From an uncultured Elusimicrobia bacterium (GTDB lineage: Bacteria > RUG730), in contig ONXP01000060.1 in NCBI GenBank assembly GCA_900321865.1, forward strand, positions 1-17,152: a stretch of DNA of 17,152 nt, in the 5' to 3' direction. Below, in pieces: positions 1-7,342 of the stretch. The notes beneath the pieces were generated by a model, which saw nothing but the letters and a program-made list of their open reading frames with translations, was not told the origin of the DNA and did no database searches. Position 1 is the first letter of the stretch; every line of letters starts with the position of its first letter. Position numbers and translations under genes: made by a program.

Positions 1-1685
1 AATGGGTAGAGCCAAAATATGAATATACTCCTTTTGGGATGGATGGGATAGAATTAGAAATAAGGACAAAGGAGGAGGTAGAAGCCGATTATGATTGGTA
101 CGAAGATCTTTATAGGAGCTATGATCCTTCCTTTATTCTAGAAAGAATAAAATGGGAGGATGGAATGGTTATTCCTAACGATCCAGGATTTTTTAAAGAT
201 GTATTTATTAATCGTAATCGTACTTTTGGTGAATTGCAAAGTACATGGTATCTTTCAGGTAAAAGAATAATTAATAGGGATGACAATATTCGTCCACATT
301 TTGAAGATTGTAAACATATTAATATTATGAAAGGATGGGGGTTAACAAGAGGTTCTAGTGATGTTGTTGTAGCAGTTATAGATGCTGGCATCCCTGATGT
401 TGGATATTGTGGTGATGATGTATGTGAGGGAATATGGAAAAACAAAGAAGAGATACCCAATAATGGCATAGATGATGATGGTAATGGGTATATTGATGAT
501 ATTTATGGTTATAATTTTTGGAAAAAATCTGAAAATAAAACTTTTACAGAAAAAGAATTTTTGCTTTTTTTTAACAAAGAAAAAATTAATAAGTTAGATG
601 ATTGGAATGTTAAATTAATAGAGATTTCCACTGATTCAGAAGATTTGAGAGGGTTCGTCATAATAGATGAAGATTATTATTATTATAGAGAAGCAAGGAA
701 ATATGGATATGATGTTTGTTTAGGGAACAGCACATTTTATGATTTTATAGATAAGTATAAAAAAGGAGAATATATAGATAGAGATGTTTTAGATAAGATT
801 AAGAGATGCTGTAGAAAAAGTGAAAAAATAGTTATAAATAATATGATAAATCTTATTTTAGAAGATAATTATCCATTGTTTTGTGATATAAAATCAAAAT
901 ATATGTATAAAGCTAAGAATAAAGAAATATTAGAAGATGTGTTATGTAATATATTTTCTAATAGTAGTCCATATAATTTAAAATTTTTTAACTATGGACT
1001 TTCTATTGCACTGATTATTGGGCAGAAAGGAAACAATGAATACGAGGGCACAGGAATAAACTGGTATAGTAAATTAATGATTTTAAAGGTATATGATAAT
1101 TTTGAAGAAGATAAAGAGAGTATTATTATAAAAGAAAAAAGTTATGGAGAGTATAAAGACTATAAATGTGTTGCCCATAAATACAATAATTTTAGAGGAT
1201 GTGTAGAAGCAGTAATGTATGCAGCAGATAATGGTGCGGATATAGTGAATATGAGTTTTGGGAATAGTGTAGAAAGTAAATTTTTTAAAGAAGTCTGTGA
1301 TTATGCTCATTCTATGGGTTGTATATTGGTGGCGAGTGCTGGGAATAATAATTCTAGTAGAAATGTTTATCCAGCATCTTATGATAATGTTTTAGCAGTT
1401 AGTGCTACTGATTATAAGGATAACAAGACAGAAACTTCTAATTTTGGAGATTGGATAGATATATCTGCACCAGGGGATTATACTAGCGAGTCATGTGCTA
1501 TTATTTCTGGAGTTATTTCTCTTATGTTTTCAATAAATAAAAATTTATCATTTTTAGATATAAAAGAAATTTTTTCTAAGACAGCAGAAAATATAGATTT
1601 GGTGAATCCTAAATATAAAAATCTTTTAGGTTATGGAAGAGTAGATGCTTATGAAGCATTAAAGATGGTTTCAGAAGATTTTTAG
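1..1685 (+). CDS. Subtilase-like (S8) protein, 5' partial, catalytic His lost
   Basis: Numbering here is from the ATG at 39. The frame is open to the window edge, and codons before that ATG read WVEPKYEYTP, which resembles the end of a subtilase propeptide. No ribosome binding site precedes 39, so the true start is probably upstream. Mature-domain features follow in the usual order: PNDPGFF (47-53), the Asp box VAVIDAG with Asp115, a calcium-type motif DDDGNGYIDD (145-154), VNMSFGN (403-409), the oxyanion box ASAGN with Asn436, and the Ser box with Ser483. The His box HGTHVAG is replaced by YGLSIAL, so the catalytic His is Tyr319. The Ser box is also degraded (YTSESCAIISG against GTSMASPHVAG). 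An insertion of about 155 residues (161-316) rich in Lys, Asp and Tyr separates the calcium motif from the His box. The fold is clear; active proteolysis is doubtful. The stop codon overlaps the next gene's ribosome binding site. Confidence 0.85.
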   Translation, partial: WVEPKYEYTPFGMDGIELEIRTKEEVEADYDWYEDLYRSYDPSFILERIKWEDGMVIPNDPGFFKDVFINRNRTFGELQSTWYLSGKRIINRDDNIRPHFEDCKHINIMKGWGLTRGSSDVVVAVIDAGIPDVGYCGDDVCEGIWKNKEEIPNNGIDDDGNGYIDDIYGYNFWKKSENKTFTEKEFLLFFNKEKINKLDDWNVKLIEISTDSEDLRGFVIIDEDYYYYREARKYGYDVCLGNSTFYDFIDKYKKGEYIDRDVLDKIKRCCRKSEKIVINNMINLILEDNYPLFCDIKSKYMYKAKNKEILEDVLCNIFSNSSPYNLKFFNYGLSIALIIGQKGNNEYEGTGINWYSKLMILKVYDNFEEDKESIIIKEKSYGEYKDYKCVAHKYNNFRGCVEAVMYAADNGADIVNMSFGNSVESKFFKEVCDYAHSMGCILVASAGNNNSSRNVYPASYDNVLAVSATDYKDNKTETSNFGDWIDISAPGDYTSESCAIISGVISLMFSINKNLSFLDIKEIFSKTAENIDLVNPKYKNLLGYGRVDAYEALKMVSEDF

Positions 1686-1690
1686 GAGGT
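1684..1690 (+). promoter_or_regulatory. Strong ribosome binding site of the TadG-like gene, overlapping the subtilase stop
   Basis: AGGAGGT starts inside the TAG stop at 1683-1685 and lies 4 nt before the ATG at 1695. It is the best Shine-Dalgarno match in the first 3 kb. Its overlap with the upstream stop suggests that translation of the two genes is coupled. Confidence 0.75.
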
Positions 1691-1694
1691 ATCT

Positions 1695-2501
1695 ATGAAT
1701 AATAAAAAAGCTCAGATAGCTCTTATGTTTGCTTTTTCAATTTTGACGATTATAGGAATGGTTGAGCTAGTTATAAATATATCTAAACTTTCTATAGCTA
1801 GATTAAAACTTCAAAAAGCTGTAGATGCGGCGGCCTTAGCTGTTGCAACGATGCAGGCTAGATGTTTTAATGCGGTAGCTGATAAAAATTTTATTTTAAA
1901 ATATCCATCTGGAGATAGACAAGTATCTTTTAAAACTAGAACCTTAGGTTATTCTTTTCCTGGGATACATCAAATTGATGCTAGAAAAGGCTTTATATTT
2001 AATAGTTATAAAGAATTGTTTGGAGAAGGGAAGACACAAGAAGTTGGAGGATATTTAAATATAATTACTCCGCATATAGAATTGCAAGATAAATTTGTAT
2101 CTGTTTTTTCAAGACTTGTTAATCAGATAGGAGTTGAATATTTGAATAAAAACGATAAAGAAGCAAAAATAGTTGCTTATAAAATTTCTCCGTTTAAATT
2201 TGTGAGGGAATATGTAGATTTAAAGTATAGAGATATAGCAAAAACTCAAGAAATTAATAGAATAAGATTTCAAAATCATGTTTCTGCATGGATGATAGAT
2301 AAATCTAGATATATGTATGCTATAATTGAAGCTAAAAAAAATGTAAAAATAGCTAAACAAGATTTTACTTTTAGGGCGGTTGCTTTGGGAGATGTCTCAA
2401 AGGAAAAAGGTGTAATCTGGGGAAGTAATGATAATGAAGATCCAAAACCAGAATTTATTTCAAAATTAGCTATAACTCAAGAAAGTGGAGTGTTGTATTA
2501 A
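1695..2501 (+). CDS. TadG-like pilus-assembly protein
   Basis: A 268-residue protein with a short basic N-terminus, one hydrophobic helix (about residues 8-29), then ARLKLQKAVDAAALAVA (35-51). That is the hallmark of the Flp pilus TadE/G-like N-terminal domain, where the helix is followed by an 'LQ-A-DAAALA' segment. Family members are anchored in the inner membrane, expose the rest of the chain to the periplasm, and act in assembly of Tad/Flp pili or related secretion systems. I see no von Willebrand domain of the kind found in long TadG proteins, and the remaining 200 residues carry no motif I recognise. It follows the degenerate subtilase by 9 nt and its stop overlaps the start of the TadE-like gene. 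No TadA ATPase, TadB/C platform or prepilin gene is visible in the window, so the role is inferred from the N-terminal domain and the partner gene. Confidence 0.7.
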   Translation: MNNKKAQIALMFAFSILTIIGMVELVINISKLSIARLKLQKAVDAAALAVATMQARCFNAVADKNFILKYPSGDRQVSFKTRTLGYSFPGIHQIDARKGFIFNSYKELFGEGKTQEVGGYLNIITPHIELQDKFVSVFSRLVNQIGVEYLNKNDKEAKIVAYKISPFKFVREYVDLKYRDIAKTQEINRIRFQNHVSAWMIDKSRYMYAIIEAKKNVKIAKQDFTFRAVALGDVSKEKGVIWGSNDNEDPKPEFISKLAITQESGVLY

Positions 2502-2929
2502 TGAAAAAAGCACAATCATTAGTAGAATTTGTAGCTTTAGTTCCTATTTTTATGTTTATTTTGTATGCTGGTGTTAAAATTATGAATATTGCTTTAAAAG
2601 CACAAAAATTAGAAATGGCTTCTTATTATGCAACAAGATTATATGCAAAAAATTCTATTTCTGGATTAAAAAGAGGGTCAGCAGTTGCTTTGCAAAAAGA
2701 AAGAAAAAAAATTCTTGATGATATAGTAAAAAGAAGAATATATTCTTATTTGGATACTAAAGATGTTGTTATTAAAAATGACGGGAAAAAAATTTCTTTG
2801 GAATGGGAAATTCCTATAAAAATTAAAATAGCTTTTTTAAAATTAAATAAAAAAATAAAGTTAAAAGCATCGGGTGAAATGGAAGATGATCCTTTTAAAT
2901 ACGGTGGAGGGAGAAATGCAAGCGATTAA
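2501..2929 (+). CDS. TadE-like pilus-assembly protein
   Basis: A 142-residue protein starting MKKAQSLVEFVALVPIFMF. The Q-S-L-V-E-F-hydrophobic-P pattern is the TadE-like signature, resembling a type IV prepilin N-terminus with Glu9 before the hydrophobic helix (about residues 10-31). The rest is basic and ends in a Gly-rich tail. TadE proteins are pseudopilins of the Tad/Flp machinery that sit in the inner membrane. Its ATG shares one base with the TAA of the TadG-like gene (TAATG), a classic coupling arrangement, and a GTGGAGTG stretch about 10 nt upstream can serve as ribosome binding site. The pairing with a TadG-like gene supports both calls. Whether the organism builds a pilus or uses the pair with another export system cannot be seen here. 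Confidence 0.7.
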   Translation: MKKAQSLVEFVALVPIFMFILYAGVKIMNIALKAQKLEMASYYATRLYAKNSISGLKRGSAVALQKERKKILDDIVKRRIYSYLDTKDVVIKNDGKKISLEWEIPIKIKIAFLKLNKKIKLKASGEMEDDPFKYGGGRNASD

Positions 2930-2946
2930 GCATTAAGATTTTTCTT

Positions 2947-3561
2947 ATGGGAATTAAAAATAAAAAAAATTCTTTTGAAGATGAAAAAATATTAGTAGAA
3001 AAATCAAAATCAGGTGATGCAAATGCTTTTAAAATATTAATAAAAAGATATGAAGGAAGAGTTTTAAAATCTAGTATCTGGCTTATTGGCAATGAGGACG
3101 ATGCTAAGGATATTGCATCAGATGTTTTTTTGTATGCTTTTCAAAATATTAAAAAATTTCGAGAAGAAAGTAGTTTTTATACTTGGATTTATTGGATTTT
3201 ATTAGACAAAGTAAAGAGAAAAAGGTTAAAAAATAAAATAAAAGATTCTATTTTGCCTTTATTTTCTATTTTTAATAATAAAGATGATGATAAAATAGAA
3301 GAAAATTTGGGAGATAAAAAAGCATCATCTTTAGAATTTTTGGAAAAAGAAGAAAAAAATAAAAGAATTTTTGATATAATAAGCTCTTTAGAAGAAAAAT
3401 ATAAAGCTCCAATTATTTTATGCGATATGGATGGACTTTCTTATAGAGAGGCGAGCATTCTTTTAGGTTGCAATGAAACGACTGTAAAAACTAGACTTTT
3501 TAGAGCTAGAATGAAATTAAGAGAAAAAATATCAAATGACAATATTTTAAAAGATATTTAA
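2947..3561 (+). CDS. ECF-type RNA polymerase sigma factor
   Basis: A 204-residue protein with only sigma regions 2 and 4, the layout of ECF (group IV) sigma factors. Region 2 runs about 14-90 and includes GDANAFKILIKRYEGRV, the core-binding DAKDIASDVFLYAFQNI (52-68) and a -10-recognition segment around FREESSFYTWIYWI. A charged linker (about 91-135) leads to region 4 (about 144-194), with the helix-turn-helix LSYREASILLGCNETTVKTR. ECF factors usually answer envelope stress and pair with an anti-sigma factor, but none is encoded on either side. It begins 17 nt after the TadE-like gene with no clear ribosome binding site and is followed by acpS after 4 nt. Its regulon is unknown. Position suggests, but does not prove, a link to the surface-protein genes upstream. 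Confidence 0.88.
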   Translation: MGIKNKKNSFEDEKILVEKSKSGDANAFKILIKRYEGRVLKSSIWLIGNEDDAKDIASDVFLYAFQNIKKFREESSFYTWIYWILLDKVKRKRLKNKIKDSILPLFSIFNNKDDDKIEENLGDKKASSLEFLEKEEKNKRIFDIISSLEEKYKAPIILCDMDGLSYREASILLGCNETTVKTRLFRARMKLREKISNDNILKDI

Positions 3562-3565
3562 AATT

Positions 3566-3898
3566 ATGATAAAAATAGGGACAGATATTATAGAAATATC
3601 TAGGATTAAAATTTTTGTTGATAAAAATATAAAAAATTTAACTAGAATCTTTACAGATCTAGAAATAAAATATTCTTTTTCTAAAAAAAATCCATACGAG
3701 CATTTTGCAGTGAGATTTGCTGGAAAAGAAGCAGTAAAAAAAGCTTTTACTAATCATCTAGATTTTCGAAATATAGAAATTTTTAACGATGAATTAGGGA
3801 AACCAAATGTTAAAGTAAACAATATTTTTCAAAAAAACATTTCAATATCACTTTCACATTCTAGGTATTATGCTGTAGCTTTTGTTATAATTAATTAA
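3566..3898 (+). CDS. acpS: Holo-[acyl-carrier-protein] synthase
   Basis: At 110 residues it matches the short AcpS family. It transfers 4'-phosphopantetheine from coenzyme A to the serine of acyl carrier protein, activating fatty-acid synthesis in the cytoplasm. The first motif IKIGTDIIEISRI (2-14) holds the Mg-binding Asp7. The second, AVRFAGKEAVKKAF (48-61), holds Glu55. The substrate loop ends in ELGKP (76-80), and the closing ISLSHSRYYAVAFVI is typical. The start lies 4 nt after the sigma-factor stop and lacks a Shine-Dalgarno, so translation is probably coupled. The next gene, accC, also serves fatty-acid synthesis, so the two form a functional pair. Confidence 0.93.
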   Translation: MIKIGTDIIEISRIKIFVDKNIKNLTRIFTDLEIKYSFSKKNPYEHFAVRFAGKEAVKKAFTNHLDFRNIEIFNDELGKPNVKVNNIFQKNISISLSHSRYYAVAFVIIN

Positions 3899-3910
3899 AT
3901 TTTATTTTTT

Positions 3911-3918
3911 GGGGGAAG
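3911..3918 (+). promoter_or_regulatory. Ribosome binding site fixing the TTG start of accC
   Basis: GGGGGAAG sits 4 nt before the TTG at 3923 (7 nt from its G-run). No ATG or GTG lies between it and the conserved KILIANRGEIA segment, so this site decides a TTG start for accC. Confidence 0.6.
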
Positions 3919-3922
3919 TATT

Positions 3923-5272
3923 TTGGAACATTCTTTTAAAAAGATATTAATTGCAAATAGAGGAGAAATTGCGGTTAGAATAATCAGAGCATGTCAGGAG
4001 TTAGGTATAAAAACGGTTGCAATATTTTCAGAAGCAGATAAAACTTCAAGGCATGTAGAATTAGCAGATGAGGCATATTGTGTTGGGCCGGCCTCGTCTA
4101 TAGATAGTTATTTAAATATTCCAAATATTATCAGTGTAGCAGAAATTTCAGGAGCAGATGCTATTCATCCTGGGTATGGATTTTTATCTGAAAATGTTAA
4201 TTTTGCAGAAATATGTGAATCTTGTCATATAAAATTTATTGGGCCTAGCACTTTATCTATTTCTAGTATGGGAGATAAGGCAAAAGCTAGAGAAATTATG
4301 ATAAAAAATAAAATTCCAGTTGTCCCAGGAACAGGGATGATAAAAGACACATCAAATATTTCTAAAATATTGAAAAAAATAGGTTATCCTGTGATAATAA
4401 AAGCAGCTCTAGGTGGCGGCGGAAAAGGAATGAGAGTTGTGTATAACGAAAAAGATTTGGATAATGCTATAAATCAGGCAAAAATGGAGGCCAGGGCTTC
4501 ATTTGGAAATGAAGCAGTTTATATTGAAAAATATATTGAAGAGCCTCGGCATATAGAGTTTCAAATAATAGCTGACAGTTATGGAAATGTTTTATATTTA
4601 CCAGAAAGAGATTGTTCTATTCAGAGAAGACATCAAAAATTAATCGAAGAATCCCCATCTAGTATAATTAGTGAAAAATTGAGAAAAAAAATGGGGCAAG
4701 TAGCTGTAAAAGTTGCAAAAGCTATAAAATATTCAACAGTTGGAACGGTGGAATTTTTGCTTGATAAAGATGAAAAATTTTATTTTATGGAAATGAATAC
4801 TAGAATACAAGTAGAGCATCCGGTGTCAGAGTTAGTTTCTGGAATAGATTTGATAAAAGAGCAGATTTTACTAGCTTTTGGGAAAAAATTAGAAATAAAA
4901 CAAAGCGATATAAAAATTAATTGTCATGCGATGGAATGCAGGATTAATGCTGAGGATTCTGACAATAATTTTTTACCTTCTAGTGGCACAATCGAAAATG
5001 TCATTTTTCCTGGTGGAATGGGAGTAAGAATAGATTCTCATATTTATAGTGGGTATAAAGTTCAGCCTTTTTATGATTCAATGTTATTAAAATTATTAGC
5101 TTTTTCAAAAAACAGACAAGAAACTATTAAAATTATGAAAAGAAGTTTAAAAGAATTAAAAATAGAAGGGATAAAAACTACCAAAGAATTTCATCAAAGA
5201 GTTATGAATAATGATAATTTTAAAAAAGGAAATATTACAACAAATTTTATAGAAAAAGAATTTTCTGAGTAA
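3923..5272 (+). CDS. accC: Biotin carboxylase subunit of acetyl-CoA carboxylase
   Basis: A 449-residue protein of normal length for AccC. It carboxylates the biotin carried on BCCP using ATP and bicarbonate, the first half-reaction of malonyl-CoA synthesis. Landmarks in order: KILIANRGEIAVRIIRA (7-23), HPGYGFLSEN, the ATP-grasp glycine loop ALGGGGKGMRVV, ERDCSIQRRHQKLIEESP, and the catalytic segment EMNTRIQVEHPVSE, with Glu290, Asn292, Arg294 and Glu298. It then has MECRINAED and a typical C-terminal lid. The start is TTG, supported by a G-rich ribosome binding site. No biotin carrier (accB) or carboxyltransferase gene is nearby, although accB usually precedes accC. A pyruvate or propionyl carboxylase subunit is possible in principle, but the length and AccC-like ending favour acetyl-CoA carboxylase. 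Confidence 0.9.
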   Translation: MEHSFKKILIANRGEIAVRIIRACQELGIKTVAIFSEADKTSRHVELADEAYCVGPASSIDSYLNIPNIISVAEISGADAIHPGYGFLSENVNFAEICESCHIKFIGPSTLSISSMGDKAKAREIMIKNKIPVVPGTGMIKDTSNISKILKKIGYPVIIKAALGGGGKGMRVVYNEKDLDNAINQAKMEARASFGNEAVYIEKYIEEPRHIEFQIIADSYGNVLYLPERDCSIQRRHQKLIEESPSSIISEKLRKKMGQVAVKVAKAIKYSTVGTVEFLLDKDEKFYFMEMNTRIQVEHPVSELVSGIDLIKEQILLAFGKKLEIKQSDIKINCHAMECRINAEDSDNNFLPSSGTIENVIFPGGMGVRIDSHIYSGYKVQPFYDSMLLKLLAFSKNRQETIKIMKRSLKELKIEGIKTTKEFHQRVMNNDNFKKGNITTNFIEKEFSE

Positions 5273-5286
5273 TTTTTAGAGGATTT

Positions 5287-6285
5287 ATGGAAAAAATAGT
5301 TATTACTGGGGCTAGTGGATTTATAGGAAGCCAATTGTTAGATTATTTTTTAAATAATTTTAATGATGTTTCTATATGTGTTTTAACCAGGAAAACCTCT
5401 AAAATAATTCAAAAAAGCCATAATTTGAATATTATAGAAACGGATTTTTTTGATATAAAAGATATAGAAAAAAATATTTCTGGAGCGACTTATTTTTATC
5501 ATTTATTGGGTGCTACTAAAGGAATAACAGAAAAAGACTTTATAAAAGTTAATGCCACTATTACAGAAAATATTTTAGAAGCTATTTTTAACCTTAAGAA
5601 TCAAAATAAATTGGATAATTTTAAAAGATTTTTGTTTGTTTCATCACTTGCGGTTTCTGGAGATTCTTCTAATCCTAATCTTTATAAAAAAGAAGAAGAT
5701 GAGTATAATCCTATAGAATATTATGGAAAAAGCAAAATGCTAGCCGAGAAAATTTGTCAAAAATATTTTGGGAAACTTCCTATAACTATAATTAGGCCTA
5801 GTGCTGTTATAGGCGAGGGCGATAAAGATTTTTTAACCAGTTATAAATTTATTCAAAATCACTTAAAAATATTTTTTGGGAACAGAAATAAATTTTTTTC
5901 TTATATTTATGTAAAAGATTTGGTAGAAGGAATAATAAAGGCTTCTTTTTCTGATAAAACTATTAACAATGTTTATTTTTTGACAAATAAAAATATCATT
6001 ACTTGGGGAGATTTTTACGAAAAAATATCGAAAATTCTTAAAAAAAAGTGTATTACTATAAATATTCCTAATTTTTTATTGGACATTATTGCTTTTTTTG
6101 GTGAAATTTATTCTAAAATTTTTAAGAAAAAAGTTTTACTTAATAAGCAAAAAATAAAATTAGGCAAGGCAAATCATTTTATTTGTAGTCATAGAAAAGC
6201 GGAAAAAGATTTTGGTTTTGTTGCAAAAACGAACCTTGATGAAACTTTGAGAAAAACTGTATTTTTTTATTTTAAAAATAAGTAG
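5287..6285 (+). CDS. Extended SDR: NAD-dependent epimerase/dehydratase family protein
   Basis: A 332-residue extended short-chain dehydrogenase/reductase. The Rossmann loop is ITGASGFIGS (6-15), GATYFYHLLGATKG marks the middle of the fold, and the catalytic residues are Ser119/Ser120 in FLFVSSLAVSGD plus Tyr146 and Lys150 in YYGKSK. Then come ITIIRPSAVIGEGD and SYIYVKDLVEGI. The C-terminal end (CSHRKAEKDFGFVAKTNLDETLRKTV) is the usual substrate-domain finish of the dihydroflavonol-reductase and 3-beta-HSD-like branch. The substrate is probably a nucleotide sugar or a ketone/alcohol and cannot be decided from sequence. It starts 14 nt after accC, has the ribosome binding site AGAGGA, and ends 9 nt before tsaD. 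I find no feature that ties it to either neighbour. Confidence 0.8.
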   Translation: MEKIVITGASGFIGSQLLDYFLNNFNDVSICVLTRKTSKIIQKSHNLNIIETDFFDIKDIEKNISGATYFYHLLGATKGITEKDFIKVNATITENILEAIFNLKNQNKLDNFKRFLFVSSLAVSGDSSNPNLYKKEEDEYNPIEYYGKSKMLAEKICQKYFGKLPITIIRPSAVIGEGDKDFLTSYKFIQNHLKIFFGNRNKFFSYIYVKDLVEGIIKASFSDKTINNVYFLTNKNIITWGDFYEKISKILKKKCITINIPNFLLDIIAFFGEIYSKIFKKKVLLNKQKIKLGKANHFICSHRKAEKDFGFVAKTNLDETLRKTVFFYFKNK

Positions 6286-6294
6286 ATTTATATT

Positions 6295-7338
6295 ATGAAA
6301 GAAAAATTAAAAGTATTAGCTATAGAAACATCTTGTGATGATACATCACTTAGTGTGGTTGATGAAAACAAAAATATTTTATTTAATTTCGTGAATTCAC
6401 AGAACGATATTCATAAAATTTATAATGGAATAGTTCCAGAAATAGCATCAAGGCACCATTTGGAAAATATAAATATTATTTTAGAAGATCTTATGAAAAA
6501 AATAGATTTGTCTGAGGTGGATGCGATTTGTGCGACGAATACTCCAGGATTAAATGGATCTTTATTGGTAGGCACGATGACTGCTAAAACTTTAGGATTT
6601 TTATTAGAAAAGCCTGTAATCCCTATAAATCATCTTACAGCTCATATTTGGGCAAATTTTCTAAAATACGATGAAAAACTTGATGTTTTTTCTCCAGAAT
6701 TTCCAGCTTTAATTTTATTAGTATCTGGCGGACATACAAACCTTTATATAATGAAAAGTTTTGATTATAGAGATATTGTTTTATTAGGGGAAACTAGAGA
6801 TGATGCTGCAGGCGAAGCATTTGATAAAGTGTCAAAGATGTTGACTTTAGGTTATCCCGGGGGGCCTATTATTGATAAAATTTATTCTAAAATAGATAAA
6901 AATTTGTTTATAAAATTTCCTCGGCCATATCTAAATAATACTTATGATTTTAGTTTTAGTGGATTAAAGACAGCAATTTTGTATTATACCAAAAGTTTAG
7001 GTGAAAATATTTCTATGGAACAAAAAGAAATAATAGCAGCTTCGTTTCAGGATGTCGTTATAAAAGTTTTGATTAAAAAACTATCTAAAGCGATTGATGA
7101 ATTTAACATAAAAACTGTAATGATTAGTGGCGGGGTAGCAGCGAATGAGGCTTTGAGGCAAGAAATCAGAATTTTAGCAGATTCTAAAAATATTAAATAT
7201 CATTTTCCATTAAAAAAGTTTTGCACTGACAATGCTGCGATGTGCGGAAGTTTGGCCATAGATATGATAAAATGTATGGAACTAAAATATTTTGTAGAAA
7301 AAAATAACGATCCTTCATTTTTAAAGGTTGTACCTTAA
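6295..7338 (+). CDS. tsaD: tRNA N6-adenosine threonylcarbamoyltransferase TsaD
   Basis: A 347-residue TsaD/Kae1-family protein that transfers the threonylcarbamoyl group to A37 of ANN-decoding tRNAs, together with TsaB, TsaE and TsaC. It opens with VLAIETSCDDTSLSVV (7-22), followed by SRHHLENI and the metal-binding HxxxH in INHLTAHIWA (His113, His117). Then come LLVSGGHTNLYIM (141-153), GETRDDAAGEAFDKVSKMLT, YPGGPIIDK, FSFSGLKTA, ISGGVAANEALRQE and the C-terminal metal ligand region FCTDNAAMCG. All the ASKHA-fold signatures are present and its length is normal. tsaB and tsaE are not in the window. It ends 4 nt before the ATG chosen for lptB. Confidence 0.95.
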   Translation: MKEKLKVLAIETSCDDTSLSVVDENKNILFNFVNSQNDIHKIYNGIVPEIASRHHLENINIILEDLMKKIDLSEVDAICATNTPGLNGSLLVGTMTAKTLGFLLEKPVIPINHLTAHIWANFLKYDEKLDVFSPEFPALILLVSGGHTNLYIMKSFDYRDIVLLGETRDDAAGEAFDKVSKMLTLGYPGGPIIDKIYSKIDKNLFIKFPRPYLNNTYDFSFSGLKTAILYYTKSLGENISMEQKEIIAASFQDVVIKVLIKKLSKAIDEFNIKTVMISGGVAANEALRQEIRILADSKNIKYHFPLKKFCTDNAAMCGSLAIDMIKCMELKYFVEKNNDPSFLKVVP

Positions 7339-7342
7339 AAAT

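Noticed and set aside
39-41. ATG at 39 as the true start of the subtilase-like gene
   Set aside because: The frame is open to the window edge and the upstream codons WVEPKYEYTP resemble the end of a subtilase propeptide; there is no ribosome binding site before 39.
119-469. 116-codon open frame on the minus strand
   Set aside because: It lies opposite the conserved Asp box and calcium motif of the subtilase, has no family resemblance and no ribosome binding site.
7328-7342. TTG at 7328 as the lptB start
   Set aside because: It would overlap tsaD and add five atypical residues; the ATG at 7343 gives the family-typical N-terminus.
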